A DNA stretch of 35,199 nucleotides from NCBI GenBank assembly GCA_041747075.1, contig JBGTFW010000217.1, positions 1-35,199 of the forward strand, read 5' to 3'. The DNA comes from CAJQPP01 sp041747075 (lineage in GTDB: Bacteria; Planctomycetota; Planctomycetia; Pirellulales; Pirellulaceae). Both the position numbers and the translations under genes were made by a program. The notes under the pieces are model-generated. The model searched no databases. It saw only the letters and a list, made by a program, of their open reading frames with translations, and was not told where the DNA came from. This document shows positions 1-7,769 of this stretch, piece by piece. The first letter of the stretch is position 1, and the number at the start of each line of letters is the position of its first letter.

Positions 1-2
1 AG

Positions 3-185
3 GACGACGGAGAGGATGACGACGACGAGGAGGATGACGAGGAAGAGGACGATGAATTTGAAGAGGACGAATGGGAAGAGGTCGACGACGAGGAGGACGA
101 GGACGATTTTGAGGAAGAGGACTGGGACGACGACGACGAGGAAGAGGACGACGACGAGGAAGAAGACGATGAGGACTGGGAATAG
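3..185 (+). CDS. C-terminal part of a polyacidic protein (5' end outside window)
   Basis: An open frame enters from the left edge and ends at TAG 183-185. All 60 visible residues are strongly acidic: runs of Asp and Glu broken by isolated Phe and Trp, ending Asp-Trp-Glu. There is no start codon in the visible part, so this is the tail of a longer gene. The composition is a real protein bias, since another frame read over the same bases gives an implausible Arg/Thr/Lys-rich peptide. Acidic low-complexity tails occur on many unrelated proteins (histone-like, chaperone-like, ion-binding), so no function is assigned. The next gene on this strand starts about 190 bases downstream. Confidence 0.6.
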   Translation, partial: DDGEDDDDEEDDEEEDDEFEEDEWEEVDDEEDEDDFEEEDWDDDDEEEDDDEEEDDEDWE

Positions 186-373
186 CCGTCTCGCCTCCCG
201 GACAACGTCGCGTCAGCCCCACGATCAACGGCGAGTCAAACGGACGACCAGTCATCGCGTCAACGGCCAAAGGTCCGAATGAACTCGCCAATCTTCATCG
301 GGTTTGGCCGCACCAATGGAGTTGCAGGTACAATGCGTCCGTCACCCGTCATTCCTCGCGCGCCGGATTACCG
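186..373. other. Intergenic region upstream of the stand-alone CpaF ATPase
   Basis: About 190 bases lie between the acidic-tail gene and the ATPase start. A TACAAT hexamer near 329-334 resembles a -10 box, but no good -35 box lies at normal spacing. No hairpin followed by a T run was seen after the acidic gene. Confidence 0.3.
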
Positions 374-1537
374 ATGGCTGGAACCATGCTTCGCAAGCAG
401 ATTTACGACGAGACACTGAGGTACTTCCTCAGTCCGATCGCCTCACTGCTCGACGATCCCGACGTCTCGGAGGTGCTTGTCAACGGCCATGACACGGTGT
501 TTTTCGAAAAAGCGGGTCGACTGCAAGCTGCCGATTGCCGCTTTCCCGACGAAAAATTCCTCGAAGCCGCGGCGACCAATATCGCCGAGTACGTGAATCG
601 ACAGATCGGCGGGGATCATCACAGCATGGACGCGCGGTTGCCCGACGGCTCGCGAGTCCATGTGATTGTCGCGCCAAGCAGCCGCCAGGGAACCTGTATT
701 TCGATCCGCAAGTTCAAGAAATCCTCGTTCGACCTGGATACTCTGGTTCAGTGGAACACCCTCACGGACGAAGTTGCCGAGTTCCTTCGCCTGGCCGTTC
801 TCGCCCACCGCAACACCGTTATTTCGGGGGGGACCGGAAGCGGCAAGACGTCGTTGCTCAATGCGTTGTCGGCGGCGATTCCCGAACACGAACGGATCAT
901 CGTGATTGAGGACAGCTCGGAGTTGCAGTTGCACCAGCCGCACACGGTGTACCTGGAAGCCCAGCCGGGAGCGAAGGGCCGAAAACCGGTGACGATCCGC
1001 GACCTGTTCGTCGATTCGCTGCGAATGCGCCCCGACCGGATCGTCGTTGGCGAAGTGCGGCGCGGCGAAGCGCTTGATCTGGTGCAATCAATGATTTCAG
1101 GTCATGAAGGGGCATTGACGACGGTCCACGCCAGCACGCCGCGCGATTCCGCCGTGCGGCTGGAAACCCTCTGTATGTTGAGCGACGTCGCTTTGCCGGT
1201 CCACGTGGCGCGCGTTCAGGTCGCCTCGGCGATTCAACTGGTCGTCCAGATCGCACGGCTTGCCGATGGATCGCGGCGCGTGATCGCGATTGCCGAGTGT
1301 TCGGGTCTCGACGACCGCCAGGAGTACGTCTTTAATGATATTTATCGCTTTCGCGGCGAGGGACGAGACGCAGACCAGCGGATCGCGGGCCGGTTGCACT
1401 GGACGGGCCGCCGTCCGGGATTCGCCGACAACCTTTACCAGCTTGGGCTTGACGAGGGTATCCGGCTGACCCGTCCGGTCTTTGAGGCTGGTGACTCCAC
1501 TCGTCCCGAAAACGCACATGGCGATACCGCGCAATGA
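374..1537 (+). CDS. CpaF/TadA-family secretion ATPase (stand-alone, second copy)
   Basis: This 387-residue protein belongs to the VirB11/CpaF (GspE-like) family of hexameric ATPases that power Tad pili and type II/IV-like secretion from the cytoplasmic face of the inner membrane. The N-terminal domain carries the family pattern DPDVSEVLVNG (28-38) and ARLPDGSRV (87-95). The ATPase core has Walker A GGTGSGKTS (152-160), an Asp-box-like stretch at IVIEDSSELQL (176-186), Walker B RIVVGEVR (222-229) and the His box GHEGALTTVHA (243-253). ATG 374 has GGA about seven bases upstream; ATG 386 is an alternative start. Unlike the second ATPase (4955-6928), it has no FHA domain and no TadB/TadC beside it. 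The gene runs towards the minus-strand tad cluster. Whether it drives the same machine or another one cannot be told from here. Confidence 0.93.
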   Translation: MAGTMLRKQIYDETLRYFLSPIASLLDDPDVSEVLVNGHDTVFFEKAGRLQAADCRFPDEKFLEAAATNIAEYVNRQIGGDHHSMDARLPDGSRVHVIVAPSSRQGTCISIRKFKKSSFDLDTLVQWNTLTDEVAEFLRLAVLAHRNTVISGGTGSGKTSLLNALSAAIPEHERIIVIEDSSELQLHQPHTVYLEAQPGAKGRKPVTIRDLFVDSLRMRPDRIVVGEVRRGEALDLVQSMISGHEGALTTVHASTPRDSAVRLETLCMLSDVALPVHVARVQVASAIQLVVQIARLADGSRRVIAIAECSGLDDRQEYVFNDIYRFRGEGRDADQRIAGRLHWTGRRPGFADNLYQLGLDEGIRLTRPVFEAGDSTRPENAHGDTAQ

Positions 1538-1559
1538 AAACTTCAAAAGGAATGCAAAC

Positions 1560-1976
1560 GTGAAAAACGTAACGATCGCAATCGGGTTGCTGTTGATTCT
1601 AACGGGTTTGGCGGGCTATTACCTGCCTCAGGTGCCGGCGCATGAGACGGCCGGTGAACCCGCCGGCGAGTCCACGAGCTGGACCGCGCTGATCCCGGCG
1701 ATTGTCGGACTGCCGATCCTGCTTTGCGGAATTTGGGCGACGGTTTGGCCAGCGGCCAACAAGCTGGCGATGCATGTGGCGGTGACTTTCGGATTGCTGG
1801 GCGCGCTGGCGGCAACCGGGCGCGGCGCGGTGTCGCTTCTCAAGCTGGCGCGGGAGGAGGGTGAGTTTAATCAGCGCGCGTTTGTCTTTCTTGCCGTCAT
1901 GGCGATTCTCTGCTGGTTGTTTGTCGGCATATGCATTGCCTCGTTCGTCAAGGCGCGAAGAGTTCCGTCGGCGTAG
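1560..1976 (+). CDS. Small four-helix membrane protein, unknown function
   Basis: The open frame extends upstream to ATG 1482, inside the preceding ATPase gene. GTG 1560 is preferred because AAAAGGA (1545-1551) lies eight bases upstream and the product then begins directly with a membrane segment. The resulting 138 residues show four hydrophobic helices: residues 3-22, about 42-65, about 67-88 and 108-132. The last ends in a basic KARR stretch. No family was recognised. It follows the CpaF ATPase by 22 bases, so the two are probably co-transcribed. A membrane partner for that ATPase is possible but is inference only. ATG 1518, overlapping the ATPase stop, is an alternative start. Confidence 0.65.
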   Translation: MKNVTIAIGLLLILTGLAGYYLPQVPAHETAGEPAGESTSWTALIPAIVGLPILLCGIWATVWPAANKLAMHVAVTFGLLGALAATGRGAVSLLKLAREEGEFNQRAFVFLAVMAILCWLFVGICIASFVKARRVPSA

Positions 1977-2015
1977 CCTTGAGACGCCTTAATTCGACAG
2001 CGGCATATTTTTGTC

Positions 2016-2085
2016 AGCCGCAGGGCGGTAGCCCGCCAAGCCCCCTGGCGAGCTGGCGCTCGGCGGCTGATGAGCCGGACAAACG
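2016..2085. repeat. GC-rich imperfect palindrome between convergent genes
   Basis: The stretch begins AGCCGC and ends GCGGCT. Inside are smaller complementary arms such as GGGC/GCCC and GAGC/GCTC, so it can fold into a long interrupted hairpin. It lies between the convergent membrane-protein gene and the FHA gene. It may act as a bidirectional terminator, or be one copy of a dispersed intergenic repeat. It has no T run typical of a strong intrinsic terminator. Confidence 0.45.
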
Positions 2086-2131
2086 CGGCAAATGAATGCA
2101 AATGCAGCGCTGTCCCGTTACCCCGGATCGT

Positions 2132-2974
2132 TTATTCCAGCAGCGACAAATACTCATTGATGTAGGCGCGGAGGGCTTCCTCGTAGCTGACGCGCGCGGC
2201 ACCTTCGCCTTCGCCGGCGATCGTCAGATCGACCCCGTCGGCCTTCAGACGCTCCAGTTCCGTCCGCAAGCGATGGAGTCGTGAACGAGCCATCTCGGCG
2301 TCGAGCAGTTCCACCGATTGCTGGGTTTCCTGCAACAAGTGAACGAGTTGCGGCGGCAGTTCCTCCGAGCGGGCCAGCAAGTTATTGGCGACGCCGCGCG
2401 GATCGAACCCGCCGCCTCCACCCCGCTGCGCGTCGAGTATAAGCCACCCCGCGAAACCGGCCAGGCCGAGCAACACCGCGCCGAGAAGGAGAATTCCCGG
2501 GGCGGCCGCGGAGGTTGCGGAACTGCGCCCGGCCGTTTTTTCGGAAACCGCAAGGGCCTCCGCGGCTTCCTCTGCCACTTCCGCCGCGTGGACCGATTTG
2601 AGGCGCCGTTCCTCCTGGCGTTTTCGTTGGTAAGTTTCGAGCATCGCCGTGTCGGGGCACGGCGAGGGCGCGGGGTTGCCGTCGACAACCAGTTGCAGCG
2701 ACAACTCCCGCGTGAGCGAAACGCGCTCGCGCGTCCGCCACGGACCCGAACCGTCCGAATCAATCGGCCGCCCGCCGACGTCGAGCATCGAACCGCCGCG
2801 GTTATACAACACGTACTCGCCGTTGCGAAACCGCAGCGTGGCCAGATGCGAAGGGACGGAACCATCGAGCCGCAAGTCACAATCCGCGCCGCTGCCAATG
2901 CGGGTCACACCCTTTTCGATCCAGAAGGTCTTTTGCAACTGGTCGTTCACGATCGTTTCAATGACTGCCGACAT
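2132..2974 (-). CDS. Membrane-anchored FHA-domain protein of the Tad locus
   Basis: This 280-residue protein has an N-terminal forkhead-associated (FHA) beta-sandwich at about residues 18-98. A Lys/Arg/Glu/Ala-rich helix (112-150) follows, then one membrane span (159-181) and a C-terminal helical domain rich in Leu, Glu and Arg. FHA domains normally bind phosphothreonine. Here the first motif reads RIGSGADCDLRL (25-36), so the usual Arg after Gly is Ser, while the second motif keeps Ser-His (42-43). With this orientation the FHA part should be cytoplasmic and the C-terminal domain outside. The gene lies 165 bases downstream of tadC on the same strand and a hairpin separates them, so it may be the last gene of the cluster or separately expressed. 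An adaptor role linking phospho-signals to the Tad machine is inference. Confidence 0.8.
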   Translation of the reverse strand: MSAVIETIVNDQLQKTFWIEKGVTRIGSGADCDLRLDGSVPSHLATLRFRNGEYVLYNRGGSMLDVGGRPIDSDGSGPWRTRERVSLTRELSLQLVVDGNPAPSPCPDTAMLETYQRKRQEERRLKSVHAAEVAEEAAEALAVSEKTAGRSSATSAAAPGILLLGAVLLGLAGFAGWLILDAQRGGGGGFDPRGVANNLLARSEELPPQLVHLLQETQQSVELLDAEMARSRLHRLRTELERLKADGVDLTIAGEGEGAARVSYEEALRAYINEYLSLLE

Positions 2975-3060
2975 GCAGGTGCCCTGACAAGTTTCTTTGG
3001 ATCTGTTTTTGAACGTTCACAATCATCCTGTTCCGCGTTGCAGTTAACAGGTCCTGTCAG

Positions 3061-3085
3061 CCGGAACGCGCTAGCGTCCGGTTTT
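3061..3085 (+). terminator. Hairpin with short T run between tadC and the FHA gene
   Basis: CCGGAACGC (3061-3069) can pair with GCGTCCGG (3074-3081), with one bulged A, around a short loop. TTTT follows on the plus strand. Read from the tad side (minus strand) the T run is on the wrong flank, so it is not a canonical terminator for tadC. It may be a dispersed palindromic repeat. Confidence 0.35.
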
Positions 3086-3139
3086 CAGCGAGCGAACCGC
3101 GCGCGGGCGCTCGTCGGCGGATCGTAATACCAGGCGGCA

Positions 3140-4084
3140 CTAGAAGCCGATCCCCCCTCCGTAAAAAATGGGCAAGAGGATGGGTCCCATGATGACGATC
3201 ACGCAGGCAACCATGATCAACAGGTTCGGGCCGGTCATCTTGACTTCCGCTTCCTTGGCGGCCTTTTCGCCCCATTGCGATCGCTTGAGACGAATTTGAT
3301 CGGCTTGGGTCTTGAGAATGGCACTCATGGGAGTTCCAAGTTCGATCCCCTTGCAGATCGCGCGGATCAGGTCGGAAGTATCGTCGTCCTGGATGCGGTT
3401 TCTCAGCGCGGTGAGGGCTTCGGCCCGCGACCGGTTCAGATCGAGTTGCTGTTTGACACGCGCGAACTCGTCCCCCAGCGGACTGCCGCGGTCCTCGCGG
3501 GCGACGAGTCGAATTGCGTCGTCGAAATTGGAACCTGCCTCGAGCAACAGGGCCATGATATCGACGGCGTGCGGCAAGCGGCGCTTGAACTGTCGGCGAC
3601 GCCGGCCGGCCGCCTGGGGAATCGCGTAAATCGCCATCGCCAGATTGATGGCGGCGATGATCATGGCGATCAAGGCGGCGAGCACGAGCGGCAGGACCAG
3701 CGCCATGAGCGAGAACAGAATCAGCGCCAGAAGCATGCTCTCGGCCTGCTTGACGCCGTAATACTCGGCCGGCTTCCACGGCGTACTTGCGCGGGCGACG
3801 TTCAGTTCGAGGGCGATCTGCGCCTCCTGGCCTGGCGACATCAGGCGCTGGTTGAATCCGGCAAGGTCAAGCACCAGCGGCTCGAACCAGCGATACGTCG
3901 CGTTGCGGGAGCGCAATGTCTCGATCCGTTTCCTCTCCATCGAATCGATCGACGGATCATGGTCCGCCGTCCGCCTTGCGACGACGATTCCGCCAACCGT
4001 CCACGCGAGGCAAGCCCATGCCAGCGCCGCCGACGCGAGCGTCACGAGCGTCAACGGATCGGTGATATCGAATGACTCATTCAT
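3140..4084 (-). CDS. tadC: TadC-like inner-membrane platform protein (T2SSF family)
   Basis: The 314 residues have a membrane segment at the N-terminus, a long hydrophobic double segment at about 115-155, and a final segment near 290-310. The soluble region between them carries the type II secretion F-domain pattern, including RLPHAVDIMALLLEAGSNFDDA and LGDEFARVKQQL. TadC pairs with TadB as the inner-membrane platform on which the TadA ATPase acts during pilus extrusion. ATG 4084 lies seven bases after the tadB stop, so the genes are translationally linked. Length and topology fit the family. It is the last of the tightly spaced tad genes; the FHA gene follows after a longer gap. Confidence 0.88.
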   Translation of the reverse strand: MNESFDITDPLTLVTLASAALAWACLAWTVGGIVVARRTADHDPSIDSMERKRIETLRSRNATYRWFEPLVLDLAGFNQRLMSPGQEAQIALELNVARASTPWKPAEYYGVKQAESMLLALILFSLMALVLPLVLAALIAMIIAAINLAMAIYAIPQAAGRRRRQFKRRLPHAVDIMALLLEAGSNFDDAIRLVAREDRGSPLGDEFARVKQQLDLNRSRAEALTALRNRIQDDDTSDLIRAICKGIELGTPMSAILKTQADQIRLKRSQWGEKAAKEAEVKMTGPNLLIMVACVIVIMGPILLPIFYGGGIGF

Positions 4085-4091
4085 CGGAACG

Positions 4092-4958
4092 CTAAAACTT
4101 GACTGAGAGGATGTTTCGGCTCCACGCGATTGATACGGCGATCAGCGCGATGCTGCCGACCAGCATTCCCTGACCGACCAGCGTGGTGAACATGAGCTTC
4201 GTCCCCTGGGGATGAAGGATTGCGAGGACGGAGAGGAAGAAAAACGGAAAGAGCGCCAGAATCCAGACGACGCGTCGCCCTGCCGCCGTTTCCGATTCGA
4301 TTCGCCGCTCAAGCCGCCGGATTTCGCCAATGCTCTTGCTGATCCGGTCGAGCATTTCCGTTACGCGCCCGCCATGCTCGAGGCACGTGACGATCGTCAC
4401 CACGAACATGGTAAAGGTATCGAGGTTGACGCGCTCACGGGCGCGGTTGAGCGCTTCGGCCAACGGGATGTTGGCCTTGTAGTCGCGGCAAATGCGCCTC
4501 AGCACGCCCGCCAGCGGGTTGACCGACTCGTCCGCCACCGTCTGCAATGCCTGATCGAGCGACAGTCCGGCCCGCGCGCAATTGGCAATCGCGATGCACG
4601 CACCGGCCATTTGCTCGCGGAGCAACGTCCGCCGCTTGCGGACAAGAATACCCATCCAGATACGGGGAAAGGCGATGACGATGATCGCGGCGGCAATCGC
4701 CAGGAGCGGTAACCGAAACACAAAGAGCATGACGAAGAGGGTGCCGACGAGAACAAGCCCCCAAACGCGCATGGACACATTAAAACGCGCTTCGTCGATT
4801 TCGAGGATGGCCAGCAATCCCAACAAGTCACGCGTGTACCGCCGCGAGACCATGTCCCACACCCTGCCGAGCGGCCCCAGTCCGAAAACGACCGCCACGA
4901 GGACCAGCACCGAGCTGGCGACGGGCATCCAGTGAAGGTCCCTTAACAGCTCGCTCAT
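4092..4958 (-). CDS. tadB: TadB-like inner-membrane platform protein (T2SSF family)
   Basis: This 288-residue protein has hydrophobic segments near residues 10-32, 63-98, 228-248 and 258-280. The central cytoplasmic T2SSF domain holds the typical helical pattern (REQMAGACIAIANCARAGL, then SLDQALQTVADE). It should form a hetero-oligomeric platform with TadC and contact the ATPase. Its ATG overlaps the stop of the FHA-TadA gene by four bases (ATGA, 4955-4958), and tadC starts seven bases after its stop. Ordered tadA-tadB-tadC overlap is the standard Tad arrangement and makes the assignment secure. Confidence 0.88.
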   Translation of the reverse strand: MSELLRDLHWMPVASSVLVLVAVVFGLGPLGRVWDMVSRRYTRDLLGLLAILEIDEARFNVSMRVWGLVLVGTLFVMLFVFRLPLLAIAAAIIVIAFPRIWMGILVRKRRTLLREQMAGACIAIANCARAGLSLDQALQTVADESVNPLAGVLRRICRDYKANIPLAEALNRARERVNLDTFTMFVVTIVTCLEHGGRVTEMLDRISKSIGEIRRLERRIESETAAGRRVVWILALFPFFFLSVLAILHPQGTKLMFTTLVGQGMLVGSIALIAVSIAWSRNILSVKF

Positions 4959-6928
4959 GTCGCCGCTCCGCAGTCAGCGGTCTTGAAATAAAACGCCTGC
5001 AAGTCGAGCAGTCCATCCTCCAGCAGATCGCTCATAAAGCTGGGCAGATGGCCGGTGGGCCGAATCGATTCCCCGCCGCGAATGTCCTCGTCGAGGACGA
5101 ACAGGTCGCGCAGCTCGATCCCGTCTCCGTCGGGGTCCATGCCGACGACTTCGGTGACTTGAGAGATGCAGCGCCGCCCCGACGAGAGGCGTCGAAGCTG
5201 GACAATCAGGTCAATGGCCGAGGCGATCTGGCGATGAATCGAAACGATCGGCAAGTCCGCCGCCATCTGCACAAGGACTTCCAGCCGGAGGATCACGTCC
5301 GCGGAATTGTTGGCGTGAATCGTTGTGAGCGACCCGTCGTGGCCGGTGTTCATCGCCTGCAGCATGTCGAGCGCCTCGCCCGAGCGGCATTCTCCGACAA
5401 CGATCCGGTCGGGCCGCATTCGCAGGGCATTGCGGACAAGATCACGAATCGAATACGAGCCCGCTCCCTCGACGTTGGCCTGTTTCGATTCCATGCGGAC
5501 AACGTGCATTTTTTGCAAGCGCAATTCGGCGGTATCCTCGATCGTCACGATGCGTTCGTTGTCCGGAATGAAATCGCTGAGACAATTCAGCAACGTCGTC
5601 TTGCCCGTCCCGGTCCCTCCGGAAACGAGAACGTTGCGGCGATTGATGACGCAAGCCTCGAGGAAATGCGCCAGCGTCGGCGTCATCGCGCCCTTGCGAA
5701 CCAGGTCGTCGACGCCCAGCTTGCGAAGGGGAAACTTGCGGATCGTCAGGCACGGTCCGCTGACCGCGATCGGATTGATGACGGCGTTGACACGGCTGCC
5801 ATCCTCCAGCCGCGCGTCAACCAGCGGCTGCGAGCGGTCGATGCGGCGGCTCACCCGTCCGACAATTCGCGACATGATCGACTCGGTGACCGCGTCCGAG
5901 ACGAACCGCCGTCCGGTAAGTTCGAGCACACCGTTGCGCTCGACGTAAATCAGGTCGCTGTTGACGACCATGATCTCGGAGATCGAGGGAATGCGAAGCA
6001 GGTCCTCCAGCGGCCCGTAGCCAAAGAGAATGTCCTTGATCTGTTGCTTGAGGTATCGCTGGGCCATGTAGCGGCGGAAATCGTTATGTATTTTCGTGAC
6101 GAGGTTCTCCTGGATCGACCAGAATCGGGCGTCGATTCGATCGATTTGTTCGCCCGGATCGGCTAGCTCGTCCAGTGTCAGCTTGCCGCGAACGTGGGCA
6201 ACGAGCTGTTGCAACTCGGTCTCCCGCGCCGGCAGCGACGTTTGCGTGCGACTCCACAGCGCGCGGCCTTCGGGGGCGGGCAGACCGACCGCCTCATCGC
6301 TGGCGTTCATCACGACCGACAACAGTTCATTGCGAACCGTGTGACCGGCGAAATGATCGAGCAACCGGAAGCTTCCTTTATCGAACAGCCCGTGCCGTTC
6401 CGTCAGGACGTCAAGGTCCGTTTCCAGATCCGTGACCTTTTCAAAAAGTTCCGTTCGCCATCGATCCGGGTTGTGTTCCTTGTCGGGTGAATCGAGGTGC
6501 CCGTAGATTGTTTCCAGAAGTTTCTCGTGCCTTTCAATCAAATCGACGTGCAATTTCCGGACAAACAGCGACATCTGGTCGTCAAGAAGGTCGCGCGACA
6601 AGGTCCTTTTTTGAGGCGCGGCATCGAGCCGCAGTGCGATCGTGTAGGGAAATAGCCGCAGCCGGTCCGTCGCCGCGACCGGCAGGGACTCGCCGCGAAA
6701 GACCTCGCGGTCGCCGATCTCGATGCTGTTTCCGTCGAGCACGATGACGTGCCAGCCTTCGTCACGAGCCTCCAGCACAACCGCGTTCGTGGCGATCGCC
6801 GGATTGTCCAGCACAACGTCGTTGTCCGGCCCGCGCCCGATCTGGATGTACGTTCCGTCGAGGGACTTCGCGCCCTTGTCGTCGTCCTTGACCATGTTGA
6901 ACCAGGTGACGTGCGTGGGCATGATCAA
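4955..6928 (-). CDS. tadA: FHA-TadA fusion: pilus assembly ATPase with N-terminal FHA domain
   Basis: This 657-residue protein is much longer than typical TadA/CpaF (about 400-480). Residues 22-100 form an FHA-like domain with IQIGRGPDNDVVLD (28-41). The Arg of the first motif is kept, but the Ser-x-x-His segment is replaced by IATNA (45-49). Residues 110-290 are helical and charged, without a recognised fold. The CpaF part starts near 295: FGYGPLEDLLRIPSISEIMV (302-321), ARLEDGSRV (372-380), Walker A GGTGTGKTT (437-445), IEDTAELRL (463-471), Walker B RIVVGECR (508-515) and His box TGHDGSLTTIHA (528-539). It should power Flp pilus extension at the cytoplasmic face of TadB/TadC. It starts four bases after the cpaB-like stop; ATG 6922 is an alternative start. 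The FHA domain suggests regulation by phosphorylated partners. Confidence 0.93.
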   Translation of the reverse strand: MIMPTHVTWFNMVKDDDKGAKSLDGTYIQIGRGPDNDVVLDNPAIATNAVVLEARDEGWHVIVLDGNSIEIGDREVFRGESLPVAATDRLRLFPYTIALRLDAAPQKRTLSRDLLDDQMSLFVRKLHVDLIERHEKLLETIYGHLDSPDKEHNPDRWRTELFEKVTDLETDLDVLTERHGLFDKGSFRLLDHFAGHTVRNELLSVVMNASDEAVGLPAPEGRALWSRTQTSLPARETELQQLVAHVRGKLTLDELADPGEQIDRIDARFWSIQENLVTKIHNDFRRYMAQRYLKQQIKDILFGYGPLEDLLRIPSISEIMVVNSDLIYVERNGVLELTGRRFVSDAVTESIMSRIVGRVSRRIDRSQPLVDARLEDGSRVNAVINPIAVSGPCLTIRKFPLRKLGVDDLVRKGAMTPTLAHFLEACVINRRNVLVSGGTGTGKTTLLNCLSDFIPDNERIVTIEDTAELRLQKMHVVRMESKQANVEGAGSYSIRDLVRNALRMRPDRIVVGECRSGEALDMLQAMNTGHDGSLTTIHANNSADVILRLEVLVQMAADLPIVSIHRQIASAIDLIVQLRRLSSGRRCISQVTEVVGMDPDGDGIELRDLFVLDEDIRGGESIRPTGHLPSFMSDLLEDGLLDLQAFYFKTADCGAAT

Positions 6929-6932
6929 TTCT

Positions 6933-7769
6933 TCAATGGGAAACAGTATTCGTCATTAACGTCTGCTTGCCCGGCGGAACCATGAAATAGATTTCCTCGC
7001 CAATTCTCAGCCATGTCGGTGCGTTCGGAACATTTTCCAGCGAGACGAAAATCAGTCGTTGTCCGGCGAAATGCGCCGCGAATTCGTCGGGACTCGCCGT
7101 TTCCATTTGGGGGACCATGCCGCCGCCGGGCGAACCATCGCCGGGCGAACCATCGCCCGAAGATTCGAGTTGTCCGGGCGCGGGGGCAGAGGTCCGCTGC
7201 CGCGCCGAGACGCGCGGTTCGACACCGATGATCTTCAGCAAATTGCGTTCGGCGGCCGTTTCGTTAAAATAGTACTCCCCGCGCATCGCGGCGAGATACC
7301 GGTAAAGCAAGCCCTTCTCCTCCCGCCGGGAATCGTCGATTGCCAGCGTCAGGATGTTGCCAGAGACCGGTATCAACTGGCCCGGTTCACCACTAAAGGC
7401 CGACGTCGGCTCGTTTCCCACACCGACCAGCGTGAAGGGACCGAGCACATCCCAGTCCCGCGTCGTCGAGGACTCAACCATGTCGCGTTGAAATAGCGGC
7501 TGGCTGGCAAAGTAATCGTGGGGCGCGAAGCGATCGTACCACAGTTCCTTTTGGTTCCACGGCACAAGGATTTTCGCAAGGACTTCCGCATCTCCCTTGA
7601 CGCCGACCGGCATGAGCTTGTCGCGCGTGATCGGTTCACCGGCGGCGATCGGCTCGCTGACGTAGACGTATTCGGGGTAAGCCCGCTCGCGCGACATCCA
7701 CATCCAGTTGAGCACGGCGGCGATGACTCCGATGATCAGGGCAATAAGCAGGCGAATGAGGTGTTTCAT
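6933..7769 (-). CDS. CpaB/RcpC-like SAF-domain Tad assembly protein
   Basis: The 278-residue product begins with a single membrane anchor (residues 4-24). Then comes a SAF-like segment, YVYVSEPIAAGEPITRDKLM (35-54), the hallmark of CpaB/RcpC proteins, which help place the secretin in the envelope. A Gly/Ser/Pro linker near residues 203-216 contains two copies of a four-residue unit (Gly-Asp-Gly-Ser-Pro pattern). That linker is encoded by a short DNA tandem repeat around 7124-7155. The similarity to CpaB is in order and architecture rather than strong motif identity. The ATG overlaps the preceding stop by four bases (ATGA, 7766-7769), and the FHA-TadA gene starts four bases downstream. A secretin normally works with CpaB, but none is in the window. 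Confidence 0.72.
   Translation of the reverse strand: MKHLIRLLIALIIGVIAAVLNWMWMSRERAYPEYVYVSEPIAAGEPITRDKLMPVGVKGDAEVLAKILVPWNQKELWYDRFAPHDYFASQPLFQRDMVESSTTRDWDVLGPFTLVGVGNEPTSAFSGEPGQLIPVSGNILTLAIDDSRREEKGLLYRYLAAMRGEYYFNETAAERNLLKIIGVEPRVSARQRTSAPAPGQLESSGDGSPGDGSPGGGMVPQMETASPDEFAAHFAGQRLIFVSLENVPNAPTWLRIGEEIYFMVPPGKQTLMTNTVSH

Noticed and set aside
16..282. Open frame giving an Arg/Thr/Lys-rich peptide
   Set aside because: It reads the Asp/Glu codon run in another frame; the acidic frame 3-185 is the coherent one.
443..1087. Long antisense open frame within the CpaF ATPase gene
   Set aside because: Shadow of a GC-rich gene; the sense strand has full ATPase motifs.
5048..6166. 372-codon antisense open frame opposite the FHA-TadA gene
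   Set aside because: Composition is typical of GC-rich shadows and no domain is visible; the opposite strand has Walker motifs.
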